64,000 nucleotides of DNA, taken from assembly GCA_937974245.1 (NCBI GenBank), contig CALJKV010000128.1, positions 1-64,000 on the forward strand. The letters are read 5' to 3'. Below the pieces are notes generated by a model, which ran no database searches, had not been told where the DNA came from, and saw only the letters and a list, made by a program, of their open reading frames with translations. The stretch comes from an uncultured Chloroflexota bacterium. Lineage in GTDB: Bacteria; Chloroflexota; Anaerolineae; Aggregatilineales; Phototrophicaceae. Positions within the stretch are counted from its first letter, which is position 1; every line of letters begins with the position of its first letter. Of this stretch, positions 47,551 through 56,041 are shown piece after piece. Position numbers and translations under genes: made by a program.

Positions 47551-48312
47551 ATGACACAAAGCGATATTCATGCTGCCGTTCAGCAACGCTACGGCGCGAT
47601 TGCGGACAGTGCCTCTCCCTCATGCTGTGGCGACTCATCGGATTGCGGCTGCGATTCCGCAAATGCCACCCTGTATGACAGCGCATTACTCGAAGGGCTG
47701 CCGGTGGATGTCACGAACCTTTCGTTGGGCTGTGGCGACCCGGTGAGCATCGCCAGCCTCAACCCTGGCGAGACGGTGCTCGACCTGGGCAGCGGCGGCG
47801 GGATTGACTGTTTCCTGGCGGCGCGCCAGGTGGGCGACTCCGGCTATGTGATCGGGGTGGACATGACCCCGGCCATGCTCATGAAGGCCAACGCCAACAA
47901 GGTGAAGATGGGCGCGCATAACGTCGAGTTCCGTAAAGGGCAGATCGAAGCGCTGCCGGTGACGGATAACAGCGTAGACGTGGTGATGTCGAACTGCGTC
48001 ATCAACCTCTCGCCGGATAAATCCGCCGTGTTTGGCGAGGCCTTCCGCGTCCTCAAACCAGGCGGGCGGGTTTCAATCAGCGACATCGTGACCGAAGGCG
48101 AGTTCAGCGAGTCGCTGCGGGCGGATATGGCGAAATGGTCGGAGTGCGTGACCGGCGCGATTGATGTGGAAAGCTACACCGGCCTGATGCGGAAAACCGG
48201 CTTCGTGGATATTCAGGTGGTGAGCAAGGTGGATGCGGAAGGCATTGTGCCGCGCCAGGATGGGATGCCGCGCATTTTCAGCGCCCGGATCACCGCCACC
48301 AAACCGGCGTAG
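47551..48312 (+). CDS. arsM: arsenite methyltransferase ArsM
   Basis: 253 residues, SAM-dependent. It methylates As(III), giving methylarsenicals. Motif I is VLDLGSGGGID (76-86). Conserved As-binding cysteines correspond to Cys61, Cys149 in SNCVINLSPDK and Cys in WSECVTGAI near 199. The early Cys pair SCCGDSSDCGC is the usual N-terminal cluster of the family. GGAG lies eight bases before ATG 47551; the upstream GTG at 47542 would be too close. It is in an operon with arsR. No efflux gene is present, so methylation may be the sole response encoded here. Confidence 0.95.
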   Translation: MTQSDIHAAVQQRYGAIADSASPSCCGDSSDCGCDSANATLYDSALLEGLPVDVTNLSLGCGDPVSIASLNPGETVLDLGSGGGIDCFLAARQVGDSGYVIGVDMTPAMLMKANANKVKMGAHNVEFRKGQIEALPVTDNSVDVVMSNCVINLSPDKSAVFGEAFRVLKPGGRVSISDIVTEGEFSESLRADMAKWSECVTGAIDVESYTGLMRKTGFVDIQVVSKVDAEGIVPRQDGMPRIFSARITATKPA

Positions 48313-48347
48313 AAACGTGAATACCTCTGAATGATAGGCCAGCGTAG

Positions 48348-48369
48348 GGGAGCGCCACCGTGCGCTCCC
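48348..48369. repeat. GC-rich hairpin after arsM
   Basis: GGGAGCGC (48348-48355) and GCGCTCCC (48362-48369) form a perfect stem with a six-base loop. There is no T-run, so it is not a classic terminator. It resembles the htpG terminator hairpin, suggesting a shared dispersed element. Confidence 0.6.
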
Positions 48370-48495
48370 TCCCGACTCGTCGATGAACAAAGGACGAGGG
48401 CAGGCGAAGTTATTGAATCTTTGCTAAATACTGCTCAATTACGCTGCGATATCAAATGGCAGCATACCTGGATACCGTCGGACATAGTCTCATCT

Positions 48496-50007
48496 TCACT
48501 CAACCCGTACCAGTTTGGGACGCGGCATGGCGAGGAAATCAAGAGCGACGAACAGCAGAACGACCCCCAGCGTTGGGATCGTTTGCCAGTAAGCTGACAC
48601 ACCCAGAATGATGAGACCAACCGGCAGCACCGAGACCACCAGCACCCCGACAATGGTTCGTAGCACATTACCCTGCGCCCGGAACAGACTCGTCCCACCG
48701 ACGATGACCGCCGCGATAACCGTCAGTTCCATACCGTTCCCCATGTTAGGATCAACACTACGAAAACGGGCTATCCAAACAACTGCTGCCAGTCCGGTCA
48801 GCATCCCCAAAAGGGCGAAGCTCCCGATTGTCAACCTATCAACCCGAATGCCCCGGTGACGGGCATCCTGGCGGTTGGTCCGTGCTTCGGCCATATTTCG
48901 GTAGAGCGAGGTGCGCTGCATAAACAAGTGGGCTAACACCGCCACCCCCAGGAAGAGGATAAACGAGACTGGTATCCCGGCTATGGCCTCCGAATACCAG
49001 TCAGTAAGTGAGTCGTCGATAACACGAAGTGGTCGCCCCTCAGTCAGAATGAGCACAATTGGATTCAGTAAATAAAGGATGAACAGAGTGATGAGAATCG
49101 ACGGGATCAGGCCACCGATCGTCGGCTGAGCGTCCAACTGCAAAACCGCAGCATTCCGCACCCGCATAACCAGATAGCCGGTGATGAGACCGATGACCAG
49201 ACCAACACCAACCGCGATCAACACCATCGCGGGCAGGCTGACGATACCACTGTTAATAACAACCAGCGACGTAATCACCCCACACAAACCCATCAGGCGG
49301 CCTACCGATAGATCAATACCGCCCGCCAGAACAACGACGGTCATACCTACGGCAAGTAGACCAATTGGCGCGGCAACGCGCAATATATTGGTCAGATTTC
49401 GTTCATCCAGGAATTGATCACTTCCCAACCCAAAGAATATCACACTGGCGATAAGTAGCAGTAGCGGCGCAATCTGCCGCAGTCGAACATAGATCGCTGG
49501 AGCGGGAACTAACGAGAGCTGCTGCGCGACGAAAGTGGTGTGGGGGATAGCCTCTGGTTCCCGTGACACAGGATGAGCGGGCGATGGGGAGGCGAGAGGT
49601 TGTGGCAGCGGCACGTCCAGGAAATTGTGGATCGCCCGGCGGAATGACTGGATGCCCTTATCGAAATCGCCGGTGATATTGGCGTACTGCGCTCCAGCCA
49701 ATAGAAACGGGACGGCGTCTCTGCCCGATCCACGTGCGAGCACTGGAAAGATACGCAGATTAAGGGTACTGGCATAATCCAGTTCACGCTTGACCCAGGT
49801 TGATTGCTTGGCATCAGGCGACAGAATGACAACAATCGCCTTGGCGGTATCCAGGGCTTCCTGAATAGCGTCCTTCCAACTGGGTGTACCGGGCTCCAGC
49901 TTTTCGTCCGTCCAGACTTCCAGACCACCTTCCCGTAGCAAATCGCGGACACGGTGCATAACCTCGACATCCCGGCGACTGTAACTCATAAAGATGTGAT
50001 GTGCCAT
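48496..50007 (-). CDS. TIR domain fused to RbsC-type ABC transporter permease
   Basis: 503 residues in one uninterrupted frame. Residues 3-130 are a TIR domain: start HIFMSYSRRD, GGLEVWTDEKLEPGTPSWKDAI, then VVILSPDAKQSTWVKREL, where Glu75 of WVKRE aligns with the catalytic Glu of TIR NADases. A Pro-rich linker (about 132-160) follows. Residues 180-500 are a branched-chain/ribose-type permease (BPD_transp_2): GMTVVVLAGGIDLSVG at 221-236, about eight to nine hydrophobic segments, and GGTSLFRAQGNVLRTIVGVL near the end. Some RbsC hallmarks are altered: usual GGNxxAA loop reads NMAEARTNRQDA. No ATPase or binding-protein gene is adjacent. ATG 50007 begins at the TIR domain. Confidence 0.88.
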   Translation of the reverse strand: MAHHIFMSYSRRDVEVMHRVRDLLREGGLEVWTDEKLEPGTPSWKDAIQEALDTAKAIVVILSPDAKQSTWVKRELDYASTLNLRIFPVLARGSGRDAVPFLLAGAQYANITGDFDKGIQSFRRAIHNFLDVPLPQPLASPSPAHPVSREPEAIPHTTFVAQQLSLVPAPAIYVRLRQIAPLLLLIASVIFFGLGSDQFLDERNLTNILRVAAPIGLLAVGMTVVVLAGGIDLSVGRLMGLCGVITSLVVINSGIVSLPAMVLIAVGVGLVIGLITGYLVMRVRNAAVLQLDAQPTIGGLIPSILITLFILYLLNPIVLILTEGRPLRVIDDSLTDWYSEAIAGIPVSFILFLGVAVLAHLFMQRTSLYRNMAEARTNRQDARHRGIRVDRLTIGSFALLGMLTGLAAVVWIARFRSVDPNMGNGMELTVIAAVIVGGTSLFRAQGNVLRTIVGVLVVSVLPVGLIILGVSAYWQTIPTLGVVLLFVALDFLAMPRPKLVRVE

Positions 50008-50229
50008 GACGGTATCTTTAGATATCAATTATTTGTATTATATTATATCGCGTTATGCGTGAGCTGCGCAAACGAGCACACCAATCGGGATTTTTTGCCT
50101 AGAGTACAATGGAGTAAACAAGTCTTCGCTCAGAGGCTGCGTCATAGTACGGAATGTGTCCAATCACGACCAGCACTTCCAACGGACACCGTTTCATGGT
50201 AAATACCCGATACCAAAGTGAAAATGATA

Positions 50230-50252
50230 GGCGGGGGTGTTTCGCCCCCGCC
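50230..50252 (-). terminator. terminator of mscL
   Basis: GGCGGGGG (50230-50237) and CCCCCGCC (50245-50252) form an 8 bp stem with a seven-base loop. On the minus strand it is followed by TATCATTTTC and lies 35 bp after the mscL stop. Confidence 0.7.
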
Positions 50253-50287
50253 GTGCCACGCTTCTTAGACTGCAAAAGCCCGGCTGC

Positions 50288-50737
50288 TTATGTCAGTTCC
50301 GAGGTACAGTGAGCGCAACGAGTCGCCTTGTACGGAACGGTGGAGAGGCAGTACGGGCATTCCTTGTTGACTGGCTCGCCGGGGGCTTCCGCCTCTTTTT
50401 TACCGGCGGGCTGCATCATCCGGTTGACGGCCCGCACCAGCATGAAGACGGCAAAGGCCACAATCAGGAAGTTAATCAACTGGTTGATGAACAGCCCATA
50501 ATTGATCGTTGCAGCCCCGGCATCCTGCGCCGCTGCCAGTGAGGTAAACTCTCCGCCACTCAACACGATAAACAGGTTGGAAAAATCCACGCCGCCCAGC
50601 AGTTGGCCGATAGGTGGCATGAGGATGTCATTCACCAGCGAGTTCACAACGCCGGTGAAGGCCGCGCCGATGATGATACCAACAGCCAGATCAAGTACGT
50701 TGCCGCGCAAAGCAAATTTCTTGAATTCGTTGAGCAT
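50288..50737 (-). CDS. mscL: large-conductance mechanosensitive channel with zinc-ribbon tail
   Basis: 149 residues. MscL opens under membrane tension to release solutes in hypo-osmotic shock. Start LNEFKKFALRGNVLDLAVGIIIGAAF and second membrane segment NFLIVAFAVFMLVRAVNRM are standard. The C-terminal extension (residues 112-149) carries CPYC and CAHC, a zinc-ribbon of two CxxC pairs; such tails are seen in some other lineages, but are not part of the classic E. coli protein. AGGGGA lies before the ATG. It is monocistronic, with a terminator after it. Confidence 0.95.
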   Translation of the reverse strand: MLNEFKKFALRGNVLDLAVGIIIGAAFTGVVNSLVNDILMPPIGQLLGGVDFSNLFIVLSGGEFTSLAAAQDAGAATINYGLFINQLINFLIVAFAVFMLVRAVNRMMQPAGKKEAEAPGEPVNKECPYCLSTVPYKATRCAHCTSELT

Positions 50738-50982
50738 TTTTTAATCCCCTATTGAGCTTCCCCAGGTGCGTGATGAAAACTCACCACGTCACCATTTCAC
50801 CCAGGAGTGTGACTCAAATCGCGGCATAAATCAAGAATTTACGAACGCTTGTTTTATCCTATCCGGCGGTTAGCGCCCGCCGATCTATACCTATTTCACG
50901 AAAATGCAAGGGCAGCGCAAGGAATTCGATAGCCATACTCCGTACAATACGAGCATATTCAGGTTTGATTTTCATTTGTAGG

Positions 50983-51597
50983 ATGTATCTCGTGTATCAT
51001 TCCACGCTTTATCCACCAATGCTTGTAAACGATGAACATGCCGTCATGGATTTCCATGCGCTGTGCGAGAACCAGCCATTTATCCAAACTGCTGCGGGCT
51101 TCACAGCCTGTCAGTACACGGCGCAAGTCTCCCGTGAGCTGGGGCGCTGGCGGCAGACCGTATCGCCGGAGCAGACCGCCTGTGCGTTGGGGTACATCAC
51201 GGCGGCCAGGATGCTGCCCTCATTGGTTGAACTGGAAAACGGGCGGGAACTGCTGGATTACACCGTGATGCTCCGCCAGCGGCTTGATGCCGAACTGGTA
51301 GTGGAACTGGCGATGACCCTGCGAACGCGGGCCATTGAACTGCACTGGGAGCAGGTGGGGGCGCATTCGTACGGCGCTGCGATTGGCTCCGGCGTGGCGG
51401 TCATCATCGAAATCACCCCGGGGGCGGAACAGCTGTATTTCCGCTATGCCAGCCACCTGGCGGATGATTTATACAAGGCACGTGGCGCCGTTGAACTCCC
51501 GCGCAGCCGGCTGTTCCTGCAATCTGCCCTCTACGAACGGTTTGACACCCTGCTGGATGAGGTTCGGCAGCGTACCTGGATGTGGTTGTACGGTTAG
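50983..51597 (+). CDS. hypothetical cytosolic protein
   Basis: 204 residues, soluble, helical in the first half and with a hydrophobic strand (GVAVIIEITPG) in the middle. No signal or membrane segment. The later part has YFRYASHLADDLYKARGAVELPRSR. Family not recognised. Start could be ATG 50983 (TAGG just before) or a later Met at 51019. It converges with the CcmC-like gene, whose stop is at 51601, so the two genes nearly touch. Confidence 0.6.
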   Translation: MYLVYHSTLYPPMLVNDEHAVMDFHALCENQPFIQTAAGFTACQYTAQVSRELGRWRQTVSPEQTACALGYITAARMLPSLVELENGRELLDYTVMLRQRLDAELVVELAMTLRTRAIELHWEQVGAHSYGAAIGSGVAVIIEITPGAEQLYFRYASHLADDLYKARGAVELPRSRLFLQSALYERFDTLLDEVRQRTWMWLYG

Positions 51598-51600
51598 AGG

Positions 51601-52350
51601 CTAACTGCCGCGCACCCGTTCGGCGGCCTTCTCCAGCCGGATGCGCCACCAGATAAGCGCCGGAGCGAGAAGCCCGGCCCAGACTGCCATATTGAAAGCG
51701 AATGTCATTCCCATGCGCGGCGTCATCCCAAAGACATTCTCGCTGTTCTGCGGGCTGGGGCCGATTACCACCGGATGAATGGTGTCAGCCCGGAAGCGGG
51801 TAATCACAAATGTGACGATCACCGCCGCCATCAACACAATACCCAGAACCGCCGCCACCTGCCGCCCCCGTTCCCCCTCAGCCAGCCCTTTACGCAGGAT
51901 CAGATAGGCCAGGCAGATGAGCATCATGATCGCCGCCGAAAGCATACGCGGGTCGGAGCTTGTCCACCAGGTATTCCAGGTAGGCCGTGCCCAGATCGAA
52001 CCCAGCAGGACGTTAATCAACGCCAGCACGAAGCCAACCTCAATAGCCGCCAGTGCCAGTCGGTCCCAACGCAGGCTGCGGGTGAACAAATAACCCAGGC
52101 TGCCCACCAGCCCCAGGCTGAAGGCCACAAACGCCCCGGTAATAGATGGTACATGGAAATAAAAGAGCCGCTGTACATCCCCCTGAATCACATCCGTACC
52201 AGCATACATGAGCGCCAGCAGCGTCCCGGCCAGCATCCCGACGGCACATAGGATGGAGACTGCCAGCAGCAGATAGGGGCGTGAGGGTGTATTGGTCTGC
52301 ATCTGTTCAGCAGGTGTTATCTGGGTCGGGTGTTCACTTATGGCAGTCAT
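51601..52350 (-). CDS. ccmC: CcmC-like cytochrome c biogenesis / heme-handling protein
   Basis: 249 residues, six hydrophobic segments. The WWD-type heme-binding motif is WNTWWTSSDPRM, close to the classic WGTWWxWDxR. Other CcmC features: YFHVPSITGAFVAFSLGLVGSLGYL with the conserved His, and a late HPVVIGPS with the second His. It would present heme for cytochrome c maturation. No other ccm gene lies nearby. The start is an ATG at 52350, with a weak AAAGGA upstream. An orphan copy may serve heme transport or sit apart from the main ccm locus. Confidence 0.85.
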   Translation of the reverse strand: MTAISEHPTQITPAEQMQTNTPSRPYLLLAVSILCAVGMLAGTLLALMYAGTDVIQGDVQRLFYFHVPSITGAFVAFSLGLVGSLGYLFTRSLRWDRLALAAIEVGFVLALINVLLGSIWARPTWNTWWTSSDPRMLSAAIMMLICLAYLILRKGLAEGERGRQVAAVLGIVLMAAVIVTFVITRFRADTIHPVVIGPSPQNSENVFGMTPRMGMTFAFNMAVWAGLLAPALIWWRIRLEKAAERVRGS

Positions 52351-52580
52351 CAATCATTCAATCCTTTATATCTACGAGGGTATCTGGAAAGGTATTATTG
52401 TGCCTTTTGCCCTCACCCTCAGAGTTCACGGAGCGGCACTTCGTAGAACCACGCGGAACAATATGGCGTGTAGACTAAGGTCTAAGACCCTCCCTACCGG
52501 AAAACCAATCTCTGATTTCAAAAGTTGTTGCTCTCACAACCCTCAGTGCGAGGGGGAAAACGGGTCTTTGGGCACGTAAG

Positions 52581-52603
52581 TCCTTCTCCTTCATGGAGAA
52601 GGA
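52581..52603. repeat. short inverted repeat
   Basis: TCCTTCTCC and GGAGAAGGA, exact complements, with a five-base loop TTCAT. Followed by TTTGGGATGAGG. Confidence 0.6.
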
Positions 52604-52688
52604 TTTGGGATGAGGACTTAATTGGGTTTTCACACATACTCTATAAAATCAGGAGCACTTCTCCGGGCAAGTCAACTCACAAAAGTCG

Positions 52689-52737
52689 TAGGGACAGATT
52701 TCTGTCTGTCCGACAGACGGCAAGCAAGCCGTCCCTA
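52689..52737. repeat. inverted repeat with 7 bp outer arms
   Basis: TAGGGAC (52689-52695) and GTCCCTA (52731-52737), with an internal GTCTGTCCGACAGAC-type dyad. A REP-like element near the flavodoxin gene end. Confidence 0.5.
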
Positions 52738-52766
52738 TGGTGATTGCATATAACGGTCTAGGCTAA

Positions 52767-53282
52767 CTAGGCTAACTCGTCAGCGATTTTTTCCACCCAC
52801 TGCCGGATTGTATCCCAATTGCGAAAATCTCCGTTGAAGCTGCTCGGCCATGTGCCGCCGTCATAACGGGCCGCCAGCGTCCAGCGTTCATTCCAGTCCG
52901 TTTCTTCCAGGTTAAGCCGTCCGGCGAATGTCCCCACTTCACGCACTTTCAAGTCGTGTAAGAGGTCATGTTGCAGGTAAAACTCCAGGACATGCTCCTG
53001 GCCGTTTTCTTCCAGAATACGGATACAGGAAACCCACAGGTAAACCGGGTGCGCGGCAAGCTGTGAAGCAAACGCTTTGAGAAAAGTGGATAATTCCGGC
53101 ATCCACGTGCCAACATAAATGGGTGAACCAATAATAAAAGCATCGTAATCTTCAATGGTGTTGATATGAACTACATTACTGATGGTTGCGTTATGGCCTT
53201 TTTCCTCCAGCACCTTGCCCATGAACTGAGCGATTTCCGCACTCGAACCATGCGTCGTGGCATAGGCTAATAAAACATTCAT
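52767..53282 (-). CDS. flavodoxin domain protein
   Basis: 171 residues. FMN-binding flavodoxin fold: first strand MNVLLAYATTHGSSAEIAQFM has the phosphate-binding Thr/Ser loop, then DYDAFIIGSPIYVGTWMPE and LWVSCIR. Members of this group (HemG/YqjM-like flavodoxins) act as electron carriers. It lacks an extra catalytic domain. AGGGAGGG lies before the ATG. It follows the VWA gene by about 110 bp on the same strand and may share its transcript. Confidence 0.88.
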   Translation of the reverse strand: MNVLLAYATTHGSSAEIAQFMGKVLEEKGHNATISNVVHINTIEDYDAFIIGSPIYVGTWMPELSTFLKAFASQLAAHPVYLWVSCIRILEENGQEHVLEFYLQHDLLHDLKVREVGTFAGRLNLEETDWNERWTLAARYDGGTWPSSFNGDFRNWDTIRQWVEKIADELA

Positions 53283-53389
53283 GCAAGTCCCTCCCTTTGC
53301 TCAATACGAAGTCAAGCATAAGAGGCTTACCTAACGGTTGCCTAGTTACAAGCGGCTATTTTTTTGGTGACAGATAACACTTGTTTGGC

Positions 53390-54775
53390 TTAGCCATCCG
53401 CCAGGATTTGATCCACCGCGTTCGCCAATTCGCGCAGATTGCTGACTTTATGAACGCCGTCGGCCAGCCGGGCATAATGGTGCATGTCGCTGTCGCCCGT
53501 TCCCCACTGGGCCGGCGGCTCCGGGCAGAACCACAACAAGCGTCGTGCCCGTTTTTGCATATCCTCAGCAATATCCAGGCGGGGATTATTGAAGTTGTTG
53601 CGCCCGTCTCCCAGGATAATCACGGTGGTCTTGCTCGTGACCGTGCCAAAGTGGTCACGGCGGAAGGTGTTCAGGCTGTTGCCCAGGTCAGTGTTATAGT
53701 AGCCGGGGCGGTTCGCGTAGAGTACTTCACTCACGGCTTCCTGTGGCTGTTTCTCTTTGAACATCATGCTGATGTCGGTAAGATCGTCAATGAAGATATA
53801 ACTGTGGGTCTGTGCCACCTGGTCTTGCAGTTCGTAGATCAGCGTGAGCAGGAATTCAGCGCAATAGCGCATGGAGGTGCTCACATCACAGATAACCACC
53901 AGGCGGGGCTTCACATGGTGCGTATGAAACTTGAGTTCCACCGGTACGCCGCCGTAGCGCATGTTTGCCCGCATCATCCGGCGCGGGTCAATCTGTCCGG
54001 CTCGCGCCCGCTTCTGCCGCAAAGACGCCCGGCTGCGTAACCGCGCTGCCAGCCGCCGGATTTCGTCACGGATGGCGTCTACTTCGCTCTGCCCCAACTG
54101 GGTAAACGGGACATCGAGCAAATCCGGTTTCGGCTCCGGCTCCTTGCTTGCCATCTGTTCCGCCAGGGAAGCTCCCACAAAATTCGCAATCTGCTCGGTC
54201 AGTCCCTGGGCATTTTCCTGTAACAACTGGCGCAGCTGTTCCAGTGCTTCATCGCTCATACCCATCTCTTGCAGCATTTCGAGGAGCTGCTCAATCATCT
54301 TTTTTGCCTGCTGTAAACCAGCCTGGCGGTTCATACGCCGCTCGAACCACTGGCGCTGGTACATCTCGCTCCCCTGCTGCAACCCGGACTGCCGCCCCAT
54401 CTGTTCAAGCTGCTCGTCACTGAAGGGCTGGCCTTCCAGGAGTTGATTCAAAAGGTCGCGCAGCGCCTGCAAATCGCCCATCAGTGAGCGCAGCGCGTCC
54501 TGGAGCATCTGCTGTTCCTCCGAGGAAAGGTCGCCGGGGATGTCATCGTGCATAGGGGGCGCACCAGAGCCGAAGAACAACGGGAAGAAGTAGTCGAACA
54601 CACCCTGGTCGCGGCTTTCCTTGACCAGTGTTGTCCGCAGCGCCGCCCGGAACTGGTCACGGTTGCCTATGCCGATGGTGTCAACACCGTGCATCGCGTC
54701 CTGGGTTTCCGCCAGCGAAATCCGCACCCCGGCGGCCCGCAGCGCCCGAATAAACGTAATCATCCGTTTGTTCAT
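53390..54775 (-). CDS. CoxE-like VWA domain protein
   Basis: 461 residues. The last 220 residues are a von Willebrand A fold with metal site DVSTSM (MIDAS) and THSYIFIDDLTDISMMF. The first 240 residues are helical with a Gln/Leu/Glu-rich coiled-coil stretch (QAGLQQAKKMIEQLLEML). CoxE proteins usually pair with a MoxR AAA ATPase in metal-cofactor or protein assembly; none is present here. ATG 54775 has GGGAG six bases upstream; an earlier in-frame Met at 54793 has none. Confidence 0.85.
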   Translation of the reverse strand: MNKRMITFIRALRAAGVRISLAETQDAMHGVDTIGIGNRDQFRAALRTTLVKESRDQGVFDYFFPLFFGSGAPPMHDDIPGDLSSEEQQMLQDALRSLMGDLQALRDLLNQLLEGQPFSDEQLEQMGRQSGLQQGSEMYQRQWFERRMNRQAGLQQAKKMIEQLLEMLQEMGMSDEALEQLRQLLQENAQGLTEQIANFVGASLAEQMASKEPEPKPDLLDVPFTQLGQSEVDAIRDEIRRLAARLRSRASLRQKRARAGQIDPRRMMRANMRYGGVPVELKFHTHHVKPRLVVICDVSTSMRYCAEFLLTLIYELQDQVAQTHSYIFIDDLTDISMMFKEKQPQEAVSEVLYANRPGYYNTDLGNSLNTFRRDHFGTVTSKTTVIILGDGRNNFNNPRLDIAEDMQKRARRLLWFCPEPPAQWGTGDSDMHHYARLADGVHKVSNLRELANAVDQILADG

Positions 54776-54948
54776 GGTGTTCTCCCTCGCCACTCATCCG
54801 CATACCAGCAACAACTGCATCCACCGCACATTGTAGCATGGGATGGCAGGGGTGGGACAAATGGCGCAGAGGCGATCGCGTGTACAGAAATTGGAAGCTG
54901 TTGCCCCAAACATCACCACTGGGGGGAGAAGGATTGAGGCAGAGGCGG

Positions 54949-55875
54949 CTACACCGGGCGCAGCTTTTCGAGAATATTCAGTAATCCAGCGGGCAAAGGC
55001 GAGTCAAAGCACAGCCGTTCGCCCGTCGTAGGCTGATCGAAGCACAGGTGCGTCGCATGCAAAAACTGCCGCTTCATCTTGATGCGCTGCTTGCGGAAGC
55101 CATAGACCGCATCCCCTACAATCGGGCAGCCGATAAACGCCATGTGAACGCGAATCTGGTGGGTACGCCCGGTCAGCAGTTTGACGCGCACCAGCGCCCG
55201 ATCATCCAGAAAATCGCGGTCAATCACCTCGTATTCGCTGATTGCCGGTTTGCCAGCACGCAGTACGGCCATTCGTTTGCGCTGGTTCGGGTCACGGGCG
55301 ATGGGCGCTTCAATCCGCCCGGTTGTCGTGGGTGGGGTACGCTCCAACAGTGTGAGATAGGATTTCTCGACGGTACGTGCCTGGAACTGTTCAGCCAGTT
55401 GGCGGCGGGCGCGGTCATGTTTGGCAATGATAATCAGGCCGCTCGTGCCCTTATCCAGCCGGTGAACGATCCCGGCGCGTTTGGGTTCGATACTCATCTC
55501 CGCAATTTGCGGCCAGCGGGAGAGGATGGCGCTGACCAGCGTGCTGGTTTCATCGCCGACGCCGGGATGCACCACCATGCCGGCGGGCTTGTCAATCACG
55601 GCCAGGTCATCATCCTCATACAGCACCGTGAGCGGGATGGCTTCCGGCTGGACAGCCCGGCTTTCGTCGCGGGGCGGCACGGTGATCGCAATCTGTTCTC
55701 CACCTTTGAGTTTGATGCCCGCTTTCACGGCTTTCCCATCTACCGTCACCAGACCATCCTTGATGAAGGCCTGCACCTGGGCGCGAGAAAAGCGATTCCC
55801 AAGATGGGACATAATGACTTTGTCCAGCCGCTGGCCGGAAACCTTCACGGAAAATTGGAGTTGCTCGGCGTCCAT
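54949..55875 (-). CDS. RluA/RluD family pseudouridine synthase
   Basis: 308 residues. Makes pseudouridine in rRNA (RluD makes it in helix 69 of 23S in E. coli). N-terminal S4 RNA-binding domain (RLDKVIMSHLGNRFSRAQVQ), then the catalytic core with HRLDKGTSGLIIIAKHD, whose Asp is catalytic, and LLTGRTHQIRVHMA. Start: MDAEQLQF at 55875, with AGGATA upstream; the frame is open 38 codons earlier but with no site. The target site cannot be told from RluD or RluC by eye. It lies downstream of the BMP gene and its terminator. Confidence 0.92.
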   Translation of the reverse strand: MDAEQLQFSVKVSGQRLDKVIMSHLGNRFSRAQVQAFIKDGLVTVDGKAVKAGIKLKGGEQIAITVPPRDESRAVQPEAIPLTVLYEDDDLAVIDKPAGMVVHPGVGDETSTLVSAILSRWPQIAEMSIEPKRAGIVHRLDKGTSGLIIIAKHDRARRQLAEQFQARTVEKSYLTLLERTPPTTTGRIEAPIARDPNQRKRMAVLRAGKPAISEYEVIDRDFLDDRALVRVKLLTGRTHQIRVHMAFIGCPIVGDAVYGFRKQRIKMKRQFLHATHLCFDQPTTGERLCFDSPLPAGLLNILEKLRPV

Positions 55876-55979
55876 CGTGGTTATCCTGCCCTCGGTTAAT
55901 TGGAAACGAATACACCTGATTCTCTCACATAAACCCGGATAACCAAAGGGGGCACATGGCGCGCCCCCGGAATTGCCCC

Positions 55980-56010
55980 AAAAGAACAAGGGGCTTCAAG
56001 CCCCCTGTTC
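55980..56010 (-). terminator. terminator of the BMP gene
   Basis: On the minus strand GAACAGGGGGCTT and AAGCCCCTTGTTC form a nearly perfect stem (55984-56010) followed by TTTT. The core matches the CAAGGGGCTTAAGCCCCTTG palindrome at 58092, so a mobile palindrome may have been adopted as a terminator. Confidence 0.75.
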
Positions 56011-56041
56011 ACAGTTTTATGCTGTTTTTCTTGCTGGTGGT

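Larger units (their letters stand above)
52351..52766. other. intergenic region rich in short repeats
   Basis: About 416 bp with no supported gene. It contains the 9 bp hairpin at 52581-52603 and an inverted repeat at 52689-52737. The text around GGAGAAGGATTTGGGATGAG is of a kind that recurs between genes in such genomes (from memory). Likely repeat debris. Confidence 0.5.

Noticed and set aside
49500..49650. Possible frameshift or chimera joining TIR and permease
   Set aside because: The frame is continuous with a Pro-rich linker and no stop or shift is visible, so it is kept as a real fusion; only reads could exclude an assembly join.
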